Assembly (NCBI RefSeq): GCF_015354445.1
Contig: NZ_JADKYT010000002.1
Location: 682,001 to 746,000, forward strand
Origin: Methylophilus sp. QUAN
Lineage (GTDB): Bacteria > Pseudomonadota > Gammaproteobacteria > Burkholderiales > Methylophilaceae
DNA length: 64,000 nt
Reading direction: 5' to 3'
Position 1 is the first letter of the stretch, and every line of letters begins with the position of its first letter. The position numbers and the translations under genes were made by a program. Below, one piece after another: positions 9,543 through 19,380 of this stretch. A model generated the notes under the pieces. It was not told the origin of the DNA and searched no databases. It worked only from the letters and a program-made list of their open reading frames with translations.

Positions 9543-9581
9543 ATTAAAAGGTTTTTTGTTTTTTAATTTAGAGGAGAGGAT

Positions 9582-10097
9582 ATGAAAGTATCTAATGTAT
9601 TGGGATCTATGGCCTTAATTTCTGCCATCAGCTTCTCACATCAGGCGTTTGCGACGACAAACGTGACTGACTTGGGCGACTTGAATGCTGGCCCGGTGGT
9701 TGATCAATCCTTGTTGCAAATTGACGGTTTGTGGTTGCCAGATCTATACAAGTTTGATTTGAGCTCTGACTCCACGGTGACTGTGGACTTCAAAGCGCTT
9801 TTGGGTATTGGCATTGGTTCAACATTTAGCCTGTATGACTCCTCAAATCACTTTATTTCTTCATACAACATTCCATTACTAACATTTGGTGCAACAACGA
9901 CCTTCACTTTTGCCAATCTGGCAGCCGGCGATGACTATGTATTCAAGTTCAATCCTGGTGCATTGAATGTGACTTTGAAAAACAAACTGACTTTCACTGC
10001 GTATGAAACCGTGCCAGTACCAGAACCAGAAAGCAATGCATTGATGCTGGTTGGTTTGGGTATCATTGGTTTGATCGCTCGCAGAAAATTTGCTTAA
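9582..10097 (+). CDS. PEP-CTERM sorted secreted protein
   Basis: A 171-residue protein with a signal peptide at residues 1-24 (ending QAFA), DLYKFDL near residue 50 and a beta-rich middle with FSLYDSSNHF. The sorting tail is VPEPESNALMLVGLGIIGL followed by ARRKFA. A GAGGAGAGG Shine-Dalgarno sits just before the ATG. It lies 39 bases after a paralogous PEP-CTERM gene, which suggests tandem duplication and co-transcription. The dense charged/aromatic pattern in the first 60 residues matches the gene before it. Substrate or partner unknown. Confidence 0.87.
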   Translation: MKVSNVLGSMALISAISFSHQAFATTNVTDLGDLNAGPVVDQSLLQIDGLWLPDLYKFDLSSDSTVTVDFKALLGIGIGSTFSLYDSSNHFISSYNIPLLTFGATTTFTFANLAAGDDYVFKFNPGALNVTLKNKLTFTAYETVPVPEPESNALMLVGLGIIGLIARRKFA

Positions 10098-10111
10098 TTT
10101 TTGCTTGCAAC

Positions 10112-10146
10112 AAAAAAGCCGGTTTGCATTTGCAACCGGCTTTTTT
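10112..10146. terminator. Bidirectional Rho-independent terminator
   Basis: AAAAAAGCCGGT pairs with ACCGGCTTTTTT around a short TGCA-containing loop. The A-tract and T-tract make it work in both directions. It lies between the convergent PEP-CTERM gene and dapC. Confidence 0.9.
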
Positions 10147-10165
10147 GTTTTTAACACATGCCTTA

Positions 10166-11353
10166 CTATAAGTAGTCTTTGATTCTTTGAGCGGCAGCGA
10201 TGGTTCCTTCTGTCGACGCCACTAGCGCCATACGAATAAAACCCTTGCCGGGGTTTAGGCCATGCGCTTCACGCGCCAGGAAAGAGCCTGGCAATACCGT
10301 AATATTCAACTCCTGGTATAACTGCCTGGCAACAACGGTGTCGTCTTGTTGTGTGTTAATCCACAAATAAAATGCTGCATCCGGCAATTGCGTGTGTGGC
10401 CAGACGTGTTGCAACAAGGGCGTCACAGCGCTGAATTTTTCACTGTATAAAGCACGATTATGAATCACATGCGTCTCATCATTCCAGGCGACGACACTGG
10501 CTGCCTGCACGGCCGGGTTCATGGCGCAGCCATGGTAGGTACGATACAAGGCAAACTTTTCAACAATATCAGCATCGCCCGCTACAAAGCCCGAGCGCAT
10601 GCCTGGTACGTTTGATCGCTTGGACAGCGAGCTGAACATGACGACACGGCTAAAGTCGCGCCCAAGCTGATGCGCAGCCTGCAAGGCACCTACAGGTGGG
10701 TTATTTTCATCAAAATAGATTTCTGAATAACACTCATCCGACGCAATGACAAACCCATATTGGTCAGACAGTTCAAACAGGGTTTTCCAAGCCTGGATAT
10801 CCATGACCTTGCCGGATGGGTTACCCGGGCTGCATACAAACACTAGTTGTGTACGCTTGAGGATATCCACCGGCACTTGTGTCAGGTCCATGACAAAGTC
10901 GTTGTCTGGCGTGGTGTTGATAAAGTAGGGTTGCGCACCAGCCAAAAAGGCGGCACCTTCATAAATCTGGTAAAACGGATTAGGAGAAATCACGACTGGT
11001 TGCTGGGTAACACTGGTATCGACCACCGCTTGCGCAAATGCAAACAATGCTTCTCGACTGCCATTCACCGGCAGAATCGCTTTATCGATATTGAGTGCCG
11101 GTATGCTATAGCGACGTTGCAACCACTGATTAATCGCTTCACGCAGGGCAGGGATCCCGATTGTGGTAGGATAACTGGCCAATCCCCCCAGGTTGCTGGC
11201 GAGTGCGCCACTAATGATACTCGGTGTGGCGTGTTTAGGCTCACCAATCGACAGATTGACAGGGCTAAACGCCGGATTAGGCGTCAGGCCCTGAAACAGA
11301 TCACGCAGGCGCTGAAAAGGATAAGGTTGGAGTAGGTTTAAATTTGGATTCAT
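10166..11353 (-). CDS. dapC: Succinyldiaminopimelate transaminase
   Basis: A 395-residue fold-type I aminotransferase that makes N-succinyl-LL-2,6-diaminopimelate in lysine and peptidoglycan synthesis. Landmarks are NLSIGEPKHATP near 32, PVNGSREALFA near 93, SPGNPSGKVM near 172, ASDECYSEIYF near 202 and the PLP lysine in SLSKRSNVPGMRSG near 243. Its length and the NLSIGEPKH and KRSNVPGMRSG signatures match betaproteobacterial DapC better than general aspartate aminotransferases. It is a single-gene unit, divergent from the EamA permease. The start has only a weak ribosome binding site. Confidence 0.88.
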   Translation of the reverse strand: MNPNLNLLQPYPFQRLRDLFQGLTPNPAFSPVNLSIGEPKHATPSIISGALASNLGGLASYPTTIGIPALREAINQWLQRRYSIPALNIDKAILPVNGSREALFAFAQAVVDTSVTQQPVVISPNPFYQIYEGAAFLAGAQPYFINTTPDNDFVMDLTQVPVDILKRTQLVFVCSPGNPSGKVMDIQAWKTLFELSDQYGFVIASDECYSEIYFDENNPPVGALQAAHQLGRDFSRVVMFSSLSKRSNVPGMRSGFVAGDADIVEKFALYRTYHGCAMNPAVQAASVVAWNDETHVIHNRALYSEKFSAVTPLLQHVWPHTQLPDAAFYLWINTQQDDTVVARQLYQELNITVLPGSFLAREAHGLNPGKGFIRMALVASTEGTIAAAQRIKDYL

Positions 11354-11368
11354 AGGTGTGTATTATAA

Positions 11369-12280
11369 GTGAGCCTGTCACATAAACAAAAAGCTTCCGG
11401 GCAAAAATATACAGCCTCAGCGGCATTGATCTATGGTGCGTTGTGCTGGGGTGTTATCTGGTATCCCTACCGCCTGCTCAACGATATTGGTCTGTCTGGC
11501 GTGCAATCCAGCTTGTTGAGCTATAGCCTGGCGTTGCTGATAGGTGGCATGCTGTTTTGGCGGCGATTCACATGCATCCTGCAAGTCCCGGCCTCTGCCT
11601 ATTGGTTGAGCCTGATTGCAGGCTGGACCAACCTGGCCTATGTGCTGGCGATTATTGACGGTGAAGTCATGCGGGTGATGCTGCTATTTTACTTGTCGCC
11701 ACTGTGGACCTTGTTACTGGCGAGAGTTTGGCTGCATGAGCCCTGGCATAAACCGCAACTACTGGCCATTGCATTATCGTTATTAGGCGCCGTTTTAATG
11801 CTAACCAACGGGCAATGGATGTGGCCCTGGCCGCAATCCACCTCGGACTGGCTGGCGCTCTCTGCCGGAATAGGTTTTTCTTTAACCAATGTCATGACCC
11901 GCTTTTCCACACATTTGACGATTGCAGCTAAAGGCATGCTGGTGTGGCTGGGCGTCTTTGGCTTATCCCTATTGGTATTATTCTGGCAATCTGGCATCGC
12001 TGGCCTTGCATTTATGACGGCATCACTCTTCACTTCACAAGTGGCAATCACGCTATTGGTGATTGCCTTATTGCTGGTTTCAGCGACCTTGCTAGTGCAA
12101 TATGGCGTGACTAAAATTCCGGCGATTCAGGCATCCGTCTTGTTTATGACTGAGTTGATTGTTGCAGCGGTTGCAGCCTATTTCCTGGCGCACGAAACAA
12201 TGTCAGCGATGGAAATGATAGGCGGCTGTTGCATTATTGCCGCAGGCATATTATCTGTCAGTGTCGGCGAGTCTGACTAA
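11369..12280 (+). CDS. EamA/DMT-family inner-membrane permease
   Basis: A 303-residue protein with about ten hydrophobic segments and the repeated EamA architecture. The first repeat starts near residue 15 (ALIYGALCWGVIWYPYRLL) and the second near residue 150 (LSAGIGFSLTNVMTRF). It begins with GTG 16 bases from the divergent dapC start. Family members export or import amino acids, sugars or metabolites; the substrate here cannot be read. It overlaps the end of the convergent OGT-like gene by four bases. Confidence 0.8.
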   Translation: MSLSHKQKASGQKYTASAALIYGALCWGVIWYPYRLLNDIGLSGVQSSLLSYSLALLIGGMLFWRRFTCILQVPASAYWLSLIAGWTNLAYVLAIIDGEVMRVMLLFYLSPLWTLLLARVWLHEPWHKPQLLAIALSLLGAVLMLTNGQWMWPWPQSTSDWLALSAGIGFSLTNVMTRFSTHLTIAAKGMLVWLGVFGLSLLVLFWQSGIAGLAFMTASLFTSQVAITLLVIALLLVSATLLVQYGVTKIPAIQASVLFMTELIVAAVAAYFLAHETMSAMEMIGGCCIIAAGILSVSVGESD

Positions 12281-14064
12281 GCGCGAGACAGCAATTGCCG
12301 ATAAGCCTGCTCCAGTTGCAGGCAGAATGTGTGCGGCTCAAACAGCACACCAGCCTGGCTTTTCACTTTAGACTTGAGCAATGCCAGTGCGCTTGCATCA
12401 TGCGCCAAAGTGATAGCGCGCTGTTCAAGCGTCGCCCAGTCGGCACAAATGCATTCATCCAGCCCGATATGCTTGAGCAAACTGGCACTGACCCTGGCCG
12501 GGAACGTGTCGCCAGCCAGCGTGAGCAGGGGAATCCCTTGCCATAAAGCATCACTGGCGGTGGTATGCGCGTTATAAGGCGCAGTATCCAGCATCAGGTC
12601 GGCATGTTGCTGCCTGGCAATATGCTGCGCAATGTTGGTGCGTGGCGCAAACACCAATCGATCGGCAGTAATGCCAGCGGCTTGCGCCTGCTGTTGCAGA
12701 TGCCGTGTGGCCCACTGGTTACATTGTAATAGCCACAAAACACTATCTGGCACTTGCTGCAGAATACGCATCCAGCCAGTAAACACATCCGGTGTGATTT
12801 TAAAACTCTGGTTCAAGCAACAAAACACGAAACCCTGTGCAGGTAAGCCATGCTGTTCGCGTGTACCAGCCTCAGCCATGGGGCGTTGTGCATTGTTTGC
12901 CTGATAGCATGGCAATACCACGGGCTGCTCGGCCAACTCCACGGCGTTCAAGGTGTTATCTACAATAATGGCATCAAATAATGGCCTGCCATTTACCAGG
13001 CCCATACTGCCGGGATAGCCCAGCCAATTAATGTGGGCGCGGGCAGGGCGGTAGGCGGCGACGCCGCTACGGCTATTTTGCGTATAGCCCGTTAAATCAA
13101 CCAGGACATCTATCCCTATGCGCTGCATATGTGAAGCGACTGCAGCATCTGCCATGCTGGTGATATCTACCCAGTGATTGGCTGCGGCAAACAAGGCGAG
13201 ACGCTCATCTGAGTGGTCGTCTTTGCTGTTGCTATATAAAAATACTTCAAACTGGTGTGAATCATGCGCAGCAATCACATCCGTGACTAAATAAGCCAGT
13301 GGGTGACGGCGGAAATCAGAAGACAGGTAGGCGACTTTGATGCGCTGCTGATTGACTGTTTGGCTAGCCTGTGGCGAAGCTGCCAGGGGCTGGATATGGC
13401 CATAATGCAACTGTGCCCAATTGCTTGCGCATGCCAGTTGCTCTGTCGCCGTGGTACCCGGCATCGCCAAAAACGCAAACGGCGGAATCTGCGCCTGGGG
13501 ATTGTGCGTTAATGCAGCACGCACCTCGGCAATGGCAGTATCCAGCCCTTGCCAGTCTGCCATATGTTGTTTTTGATGAATCCAGTGCACTTTGGCATGT
13601 AGCAGGTGAGGATCCAGCTTGATCGCCTGTGCATACGCCGCTACGGCTAAATCCAGCTGGCCTTGTTCACGGTAAGCATTGCCCAGGTTGTTGTGACACT
13701 CGGCATCGTCAGGTGCCAGAGCCAGGGCATGCTTGTAATGTTGAATCGCCAGGGCATTGTCACCCAGCTTGCGCAGGCTATTCGCCAGGTTGAAATGTAC
13801 ATCGGCCTGTTGCACATCTTGTGCCAACGATTGCCTGAAATATTGCGCAGCGGCAGCCTCATTCCCGCGCAAACTGGCGACGTTGCCAAGTTGCATCAAT
13901 ATTTGCGGATGATCCGGCGCCCAACGTAGCGCCTGAAGAAATGCCTGTTCTGCATCCTCAGCTTGCTTAAGTACCAGGTAGTGTCGCCCCAGTTCATAAT
14001 ACAGCTCAGGATCTTGTGGCGTGCGCGCCAATTGCTGCTTTAACTGCTGAATGCTGTCATTCAT
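12277..14064 (-). CDS. TPR protein with O-GlcNAc-transferase-like domain (GT41)
   Basis: A 595-residue protein. Residues 1-165 are about five tetratricopeptide repeats (YYELGRHYLVLKQAEDAEQA, LGNVASLRGNEAAAAQYF, NNLGNAYREQGQLDLAVAAY). The rest is a GT41 SPINDLY/OGT catalytic region with AYLSSDFRRHPLAYL near 250, NWLGYPGSMG near 350, FCCLNQSFKITPDVF near 422 and TASDALWQGIPLLTL near 513. Bacterial relatives transfer sugars to proteins such as flagellin or adhesins. Here it ends a lipid/tRNA-modification operon and overlaps mnmC by four bases (ATGA). The acceptor is unknown. Confidence 0.85.
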   Translation of the reverse strand: MNDSIQQLKQQLARTPQDPELYYELGRHYLVLKQAEDAEQAFLQALRWAPDHPQILMQLGNVASLRGNEAAAAQYFRQSLAQDVQQADVHFNLANSLRKLGDNALAIQHYKHALALAPDDAECHNNLGNAYREQGQLDLAVAAYAQAIKLDPHLLHAKVHWIHQKQHMADWQGLDTAIAEVRAALTHNPQAQIPPFAFLAMPGTTATEQLACASNWAQLHYGHIQPLAASPQASQTVNQQRIKVAYLSSDFRRHPLAYLVTDVIAAHDSHQFEVFLYSNSKDDHSDERLALFAAANHWVDITSMADAAVASHMQRIGIDVLVDLTGYTQNSRSGVAAYRPARAHINWLGYPGSMGLVNGRPLFDAIIVDNTLNAVELAEQPVVLPCYQANNAQRPMAEAGTREQHGLPAQGFVFCCLNQSFKITPDVFTGWMRILQQVPDSVLWLLQCNQWATRHLQQQAQAAGITADRLVFAPRTNIAQHIARQQHADLMLDTAPYNAHTTASDALWQGIPLLTLAGDTFPARVSASLLKHIGLDECICADWATLEQRAITLAHDASALALLKSKVKSQAGVLFEPHTFCLQLEQAYRQLLSRA

Positions 14065-16025
14065 GCTGATGCCTGATCATTGAATGGATTGAGCAATGAT
14101 TTCCAACCCAGTTGCTTGAATAAATGACGCTGCGGATGCAAACCCGCCCAAAAACTGTCTTCTGTCAGTTGCGGCAACTGGGTGCCAAAATCGCTTAGCA
14201 AGCGCCTGGCCAGCATGGCGCCACAATAAGGCGCTGTCATCAGGCCTTTGCTGCCATGCGCGACATGCACATATAAACCTTGCGGCGCAGGTAATGCTGC
14301 AAAATCGCTAATAGGCGCCTCTTGTGCATTCAACGTTGCTGTCGGCAGCACAGGCCCGACATAAGGCAAATAGTCCGGTGAACCGCACCTGGACGATGCG
14401 CGCGCATAAGTCACGTCTGCGGCGCTGACATGATCAAAATGCGGACTTAACTTGCCCACCATGTCGAGGTTACTCAAGTTATCCTGCTCGCGCACCTCGG
14501 TGCTACAATCACCCGGGGCAAAAGTAGCCCCCATCGCATGTTGACCTTTAAACAAGGGCGTCAAATAACCATCGCCACATAACACGACCTTGAGGGCCTG
14601 CATAGATGGCTGCCCGGCAATCATGCCCATCTGGCCGCGCACCGGATTCAGCCACATGCCACTACCAGGCAATAGCTTGGCCGCGTCTGCCGCATTGCAG
14701 ACAATCACAGCATCAAAGTAATCATTGATTGCGCCAGCCTGATGACTCAGCTGCCAACCTTGTTTTTGTAGAGACAATTGACGAATATCCTGCTGCAGAT
14801 GCAGCGTAATATTGGCATGGTCCATCATTCGCGCACAGGCTGTGGCTGGATTCACCCAGGCACCCGCAGCAAAGTACAGGCAATCATGCGTCAGACTAAC
14901 CCCAGCCTGCACGCTGGCCTGAGCCGCATCGAGTTGTTGCAACAAGCCTAATGCTGCATAGCGGCTGGCCACTTTTTGTACCCGCTTATGCTCGCGCGGG
15001 TTACTCCCCAGCTGTAACAAACCACAGACTTGAAAAGCCTCTTCACCCAAATTAAGGCTGGCATAATGCCGCACACTAAAACTATAGCTGCGCCATGCCA
15101 ATTGATCATTTTGCGGTTTTTCGGCATTCAGCCTGGGGTAGAGCATGCCTCGGGGATTGCCAGAGGCGCCATTGGCAATCTGCGCGGCACGTTCAAACAC
15201 ATGCACCTCGCAGCCTAAACCGGCTAACTGCCAGGCGGTACTAGATCCAGCAATACCGGCCCCAATAATCGCCACTTTAGGCAATGCTGCAGCGGACTGT
15301 TCGGATAACGGCCATGCGCCGCATAACATTTCACGTTTTTTGCCAAATCCGCGTGTTTTTTCAACCTGAAAGCCAACCGCTTGCAAACCACGCTTGACCA
15401 GTCCCGCACTGGTAAACGTGGCAAATGTGGTCCCGGCATGGGCGCATCTGGCCATACATTCAAATAAATAAGGCTGCCACATTTGAGGGTTTTTCGCCGG
15501 GGCAAATCCATCCAGAAACCAGGCATCAGCCTGCAGTTGTAGCTGCGGTAATATCTGCTGACTATCGCCGATATGCAAGGTCAAACTGGCAGAAAATGCA
15601 GGTAGCTCCAGCTGATTAATGCCTGGTTGCAACAAATGATATTGCTGGCATAAAGCCTGGCTCATGGCAGCGAGCTCTGGGAAATGTGCATGCGCCATCT
15701 GCAGGTCTTGCAAGGTAAATGGCGCAATTTCAATACTGACAAAATGCAGATGGGCATTCGCCGGTGCGGTTTCCTGCCACAGTTGCAGGGCCGCCAAAAA
15801 GTTAAGGCCACTGCCAAAGCCGGTTTCAACAATCACAAAATGGCTGGGGCGGTCGGTCGGCAATTGCTGCCATCTGGCCTGTAACTGGTTGTGTTGCAGA
15901 AAGACATGACGTGTTTCAGCCAGCCCATGCTGTGGATGATCCGGGTTGACTGAGAAATAAACATCATCGAATTGTGTGGAGTAGGGCAGGCCATCCCGCC
16001 ACTCCAATACTGCATGCGTGCTCAT
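14061..16025 (-). CDS. mnmC: Bifunctional tRNA mnm5s2U34 biosynthesis protein MnmC
   Basis: A 654-residue fusion that completes 5-methylaminomethyl-2-thiouridine at the tRNA wobble position. The N-terminal methyltransferase (MnmD) has ETGFGSGLNFL near 66 and DAWFLDGFAPAKNPQMW near 170. The C-terminal FAD oxidoreductase has VAIIGAGIAGSSTAWQL near 258, NPRGMLYPRL near 297 and HGSKGLMTAPYCGAML near 590. I place the start at ATG 16025 (MSTHAVLEWRDG), which matches the usual N-terminus; an earlier GTG adds seven residues. It begins 31 bases after cfa and overlaps the OGT-like gene. Its place in a lipid operon is unusual. Confidence 0.92.
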   Translation of the reverse strand: MSTHAVLEWRDGLPYSTQFDDVYFSVNPDHPQHGLAETRHVFLQHNQLQARWQQLPTDRPSHFVIVETGFGSGLNFLAALQLWQETAPANAHLHFVSIEIAPFTLQDLQMAHAHFPELAAMSQALCQQYHLLQPGINQLELPAFSASLTLHIGDSQQILPQLQLQADAWFLDGFAPAKNPQMWQPYLFECMARCAHAGTTFATFTSAGLVKRGLQAVGFQVEKTRGFGKKREMLCGAWPLSEQSAAALPKVAIIGAGIAGSSTAWQLAGLGCEVHVFERAAQIANGASGNPRGMLYPRLNAEKPQNDQLAWRSYSFSVRHYASLNLGEEAFQVCGLLQLGSNPREHKRVQKVASRYAALGLLQQLDAAQASVQAGVSLTHDCLYFAAGAWVNPATACARMMDHANITLHLQQDIRQLSLQKQGWQLSHQAGAINDYFDAVIVCNAADAAKLLPGSGMWLNPVRGQMGMIAGQPSMQALKVVLCGDGYLTPLFKGQHAMGATFAPGDCSTEVREQDNLSNLDMVGKLSPHFDHVSAADVTYARASSRCGSPDYLPYVGPVLPTATLNAQEAPISDFAALPAPQGLYVHVAHGSKGLMTAPYCGAMLARRLLSDFGTQLPQLTEDSFWAGLHPQRHLFKQLGWKSLLNPFNDQASA

Positions 16026-16055
16026 GGCCGCAAGTTTATCACGCACACAATAGCG

Positions 16056-17342
16056 TTACACGCGCTGCTTGATCCGGTAACCAGGTTTTGCCAGTAACAG
16101 ATGCACATCACCCAGCGCACACTCGGCAAATCCGCCCTCACAATAACTTAAATAAAAATCCCACATGCGAATAAACACTTCGCTATAGCCCAATTTTCTC
16201 ACTGCTTCTATATTGGCAAAAAAATTCTCCCGCCAGTGGCGCAAGGTAGTGGCGTAGTGCAGGCCGATATCCTGCAAATCCACTAATCGCAAATCGCTGC
16301 TACGGGTCATACTGGCCAGCATGGCAGTATTGGAGGGGATGTTAGAGCCCGGGAAAATATAGCGCTGGATAAAGTCTACCGAACGAATCGCACTGTCATA
16401 ACGCTGGTCGGCAATGGTGATGGCCTGAATCAAAGCCACGCCATCAGGCTTTAGCAGTTGGCTGACCTTACTAAAATAAGTATCGTAATACTGGTGCCCG
16501 ACAGCTTCTATCATCTCAATCGAAACCAGCTTGTCATACTGCCCTTGCAATTGCCGGTAATCTTGCTTGAGTAGCGTAATCTGCGCCTGTAAGCCCTCAG
16601 CGGCAATGTGTGCTTTTGCCAACACATATTGTTGCTCAGAAATGGTCGTGGTGGTGACTCTGCATCCATAGTGTTTGGCCGCATAAATAGCAAACCCGCC
16701 CCAGCCAGTGCCTATTTCAAGCACATGATCATGAGCGGTCAGTTGCAACTTGTCGCAAATGACCTGTAACTTACGTGCTGACGCTGCTTGCAGTGTCGTC
16801 GCCTCTGTATCAAAAATCGCCGACGAATACATCATGCTCGGATCCAGAAACAGCTTGAACAAATCGTTACCCAGGTCATAATGCGCCGCAATATTTTTTT
16901 GGCTTCCAGCTTCGCTATTACTATTCAGCCAATGAAAAAGCTTGAGTAGCGGTTTGCTCAGCCACTGATAGCCGCCTTCCAACGTATCAGTCACTGCTTG
17001 ATTCAGCACCATCAAGCGAATGACATTGGTGAGTGAATCCGCCTGCCAGTAACCCAGCATATAAGCCTCACCGGCGCCAATACTGCCACCGAAGGCAATT
17101 TCACCATAAAAGCGTGAATCCAAAATGGTGATGGTTGCGACAGGTGCTTGTGTCGATGCTTGACCAAACACATATTTCTCAATGCCATCAATCACCGTGA
17201 GTTGGCCCACTTTCAAGCTGGCCAGACGTTTGAGCACTTGCGATTTGGCCAATGTGGCTACCCATCTGGCACGGCTTTTAGATTTGAGCGGTGCAGTCAG
17301 TGTATCCATGATGATGGGGGGCGAAGAAAGTTCAGACTTCAT
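16056..17342 (-). CDS. cfa: Cyclopropane-fatty-acyl-phospholipid synthase
   Basis: A 428-residue enzyme that uses S-adenosylmethionine to methylenate cis double bonds of membrane phospholipids. The SAM site LEIGTGWGGFAIYAAKHYGC is near 200, preceded by NIAAHYDLGNDLFKLFLDPS near 150. IEMIEAVGHQYYDTYF near 275 and QRYIFPGSNIPS near 325 are typical CFA synthase motifs. It follows the DUF1365 gene by two bases. This DUF1365 - FAD oxidoreductase - CFA arrangement recurs in many proteobacteria. A methyltransfer without ring formation, as in branched or furan fatty-acid synthesis, is an alternative. Confidence 0.9.
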   Translation of the reverse strand: MKSELSSPPIIMDTLTAPLKSKSRARWVATLAKSQVLKRLASLKVGQLTVIDGIEKYVFGQASTQAPVATITILDSRFYGEIAFGGSIGAGEAYMLGYWQADSLTNVIRLMVLNQAVTDTLEGGYQWLSKPLLKLFHWLNSNSEAGSQKNIAAHYDLGNDLFKLFLDPSMMYSSAIFDTEATTLQAASARKLQVICDKLQLTAHDHVLEIGTGWGGFAIYAAKHYGCRVTTTTISEQQYVLAKAHIAAEGLQAQITLLKQDYRQLQGQYDKLVSIEMIEAVGHQYYDTYFSKVSQLLKPDGVALIQAITIADQRYDSAIRSVDFIQRYIFPGSNIPSNTAMLASMTRSSDLRLVDLQDIGLHYATTLRHWRENFFANIEAVRKLGYSEVFIRMWDFYLSYCEGGFAECALGDVHLLLAKPGYRIKQRV

Positions 17343-17344
17343 GG

Positions 17345-18127
17345 TCAGTCTCCAAAACGGGAATGCTGGTCAGGGTGTGAATAAAAAGGAGTTCTTTTAA
17401 GCCATAGGCGTAGTGCTTGCCAGTAGATCGCCACAATGACTTTCAGGGTCATCCATGGATAACTGAACAACAGCCTGTTCAACGTGCTGGCTTGCCAGGG
17501 CTGGCGTTGCAGTTTTAATGTGGCATAAAACATGGCCTGCGCTTGCTGCCAACTTTGCATATGGACACTGAGCGTCGCATCAGGCGGTGAAAACTGCCAT
17601 TGATATTGAATATCCATAGGCATAAAAGGCGACACATGAAAGCTTTTTTGTAGTTCAAATAACAGTGACCGGTCTTGCTTCACATCATGCACATACGCAA
17701 ATTGCGCTTTCCACGGTGTATTGGTGATATGACTGACAATTGCCTGTAATTCACCAGCCTGATCGTGGCAGTAATAAAAACTGACCGGGTTAAAGCAAAT
17801 GCCCCAATAACGGCCATGGGTGAGCAAACCTATGCGCCCTAAAGGTCGTTGGCCGGTGTGTTGCTCTACCAGGTCACGCACACAAAGATCCAGTGGTTTG
17901 TCAGTGGCGCCTAAATAATCCTCACGTCTAAAGTAAGCTAAGTTCGGTTTAAGATATGACCATAATCGATTGTTTTCAAACAATAATGGCAACTCTTCCA
18001 AATCCAGGTAAAGCATGAATAAGCGGTATTTAAAGCCATGCAGCCTGGGCTGCAAACGCTGATGGCTGACCCATCCGGTGTAGATGGCGCTACGCGTTAC
18101 TCGTTGAGGCATGCCTGGGGCAGTCAT
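17345..18127 (-). CDS. DUF1365 family protein
   Basis: A 260-residue protein with the DUF1365 pattern: SAIYTGWVSHQRLQPRLHGF near 12, DLCVRDLVEQHTG near 81, LLTHGRYWGICFNPVSFYYC near 102, EVSHITNTPWK-like HITNTPWK near 133 and HVSPFMPMDIQYQWQF near 165. The biochemical function of the family is not established. It is almost always encoded between an FAD-dependent oxidoreductase and a cyclopropane synthase, exactly as here. It overlaps the FAD gene by four bases, so the two are translationally coupled. A role in modifying unsaturated acyl chains is inferred from context only. Confidence 0.85.
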   Translation of the reverse strand: MTAPGMPQRVTRSAIYTGWVSHQRLQPRLHGFKYRLFMLYLDLEELPLLFENNRLWSYLKPNLAYFRREDYLGATDKPLDLCVRDLVEQHTGQRPLGRIGLLTHGRYWGICFNPVSFYYCHDQAGELQAIVSHITNTPWKAQFAYVHDVKQDRSLLFELQKSFHVSPFMPMDIQYQWQFSPPDATLSVHMQSWQQAQAMFYATLKLQRQPWQASTLNRLLFSYPWMTLKVIVAIYWQALRLWLKRTPFYSHPDQHSRFGD

Positions 18128-19377
18128 CGCATCGCCACCTTGAAGTGATCAATGGCAGCCAATGCACTGACAACGCCGTCTTCATGAAATCCGTTGCGCC
18201 AGTAGGCACCGGCGTAGCCTGTGCGGTTATGGCCGCTGATATCGGCATGTCTGGCCTGCGCACGCGCGCCTTGCAGAGTATAAAGCGGATGACGATAATG
18301 CAATTTTTTGATGATTTTGGCCGGATCAATCGCATCGGTATAGTTGAGTGTGACCAGTAAAGGCTCAGCGGATTGTATGCCTTGCAGAATATTCATATTG
18401 TAGGTGACTTGTACCTTGCCACTCGGGCTCGGCGTAACATGGTAATTCCAAGCCGCCCAGGCAAGCTTGCGCTTGGGCATCAAACGCGCATCGGTATGCA
18501 GATACACCGTATTATCCTGGTAAGGAATCGCGGCCAGGATGTCAGACTCGGCAGCAGTCGCCTCCACGCCCAGAATACGCAGGGCTTCATCGCTATGGCA
18601 GGCAAAAAACACATAGTCAAACGTGAGCGACTGGCCGTTTTTGGTGTTTAGCGTCACGCCTTGTGCATGCCGCTGCACTGATGCCACTGGACAATTGAGC
18701 TCGATGCGATCACGGTAACCAGCCGTTAGCTTTTGCAGATAGGCCGCAGAACCGCCAACGATGGTCCGCCATTGGGGCCGCTGGTCTATAGTGAGCATGC
18801 CATGGTGGTGAAAAAACCGCACAAAAAAGCGCGCAGGAAATTGCAGCATTTGCTCGGCATCGGTAGACCAGATAGCTGCACCCATAGGGATAATGTAATC
18901 GCGGATAAATTGCCGGGAATATCCATGCTGTTGCAAATATTCGCCGAGTGCAATTTCTGTCCCAGGAGCTAACAGGCTGAGAGACTGTTTGTTAAAGCGC
19001 AGGATATCGCGCACCATGCGGTAAAACGCCGGGGAGAGTAAATTTCGCCGCTGCGCAAACAGGCTGTTAAACGTGGTGCCATTGTACTCAAGACCGGTTA
19101 ACTCGTTACGCACGCTGAAACTCATGCTGCTATCACGCCAGGCAACGCCGGCTTCACGCAGCAGGCGTTCAAATTGCGGGTAGGTTTTATCATTGAAAAC
19201 AATAAAGCCGGTGTCTACTGCATGGGTTTCGCCGCCGACCTCTACCTGATGGGTATGCGTATGTCCGCCAATATAGTCATTGGCTTCAAACAGGGTAATC
19301 TGGTGCTGTTGATGCAAATGGTAGGCAAGGGTGTTACCAGCAATGCCGCCACCGATGATTGCGATATTCAACCCCAT
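18124..19377 (-). CDS. FAD-dependent oxidoreductase (amine-oxidase/desaturase-like)
   Basis: A 417-residue flavoprotein with the dinucleotide motif IAIIGGGIAGNTLAYHL at residues 5-21, LFEANDYIGGHTHTH near 33, the DTGFIVFND strand near 56 and a C-terminal FAD-closing segment with GYAGAYWRNGFHEDG near 385. Relatives include plant cyclopropane-synthase N-terminal domains and carotenoid-type desaturases. Its position beside DUF1365 and CFA genes suggests a redox step on membrane acyl chains. It starts three bases after the desaturase stop and overlaps DUF1365. Confidence 0.85.
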   Translation of the reverse strand: MGLNIAIIGGGIAGNTLAYHLHQQHQITLFEANDYIGGHTHTHQVEVGGETHAVDTGFIVFNDKTYPQFERLLREAGVAWRDSSMSFSVRNELTGLEYNGTTFNSLFAQRRNLLSPAFYRMVRDILRFNKQSLSLLAPGTEIALGEYLQQHGYSRQFIRDYIIPMGAAIWSTDAEQMLQFPARFFVRFFHHHGMLTIDQRPQWRTIVGGSAAYLQKLTAGYRDRIELNCPVASVQRHAQGVTLNTKNGQSLTFDYVFFACHSDEALRILGVEATAAESDILAAIPYQDNTVYLHTDARLMPKRKLAWAAWNYHVTPSPSGKVQVTYNMNILQGIQSAEPLLVTLNYTDAIDPAKIIKKLHYRHPLYTLQGARAQARHADISGHNRTGYAGAYWRNGFHEDGVVSALAAIDHFKVAMR

Positions 19378-19380
19378 GGA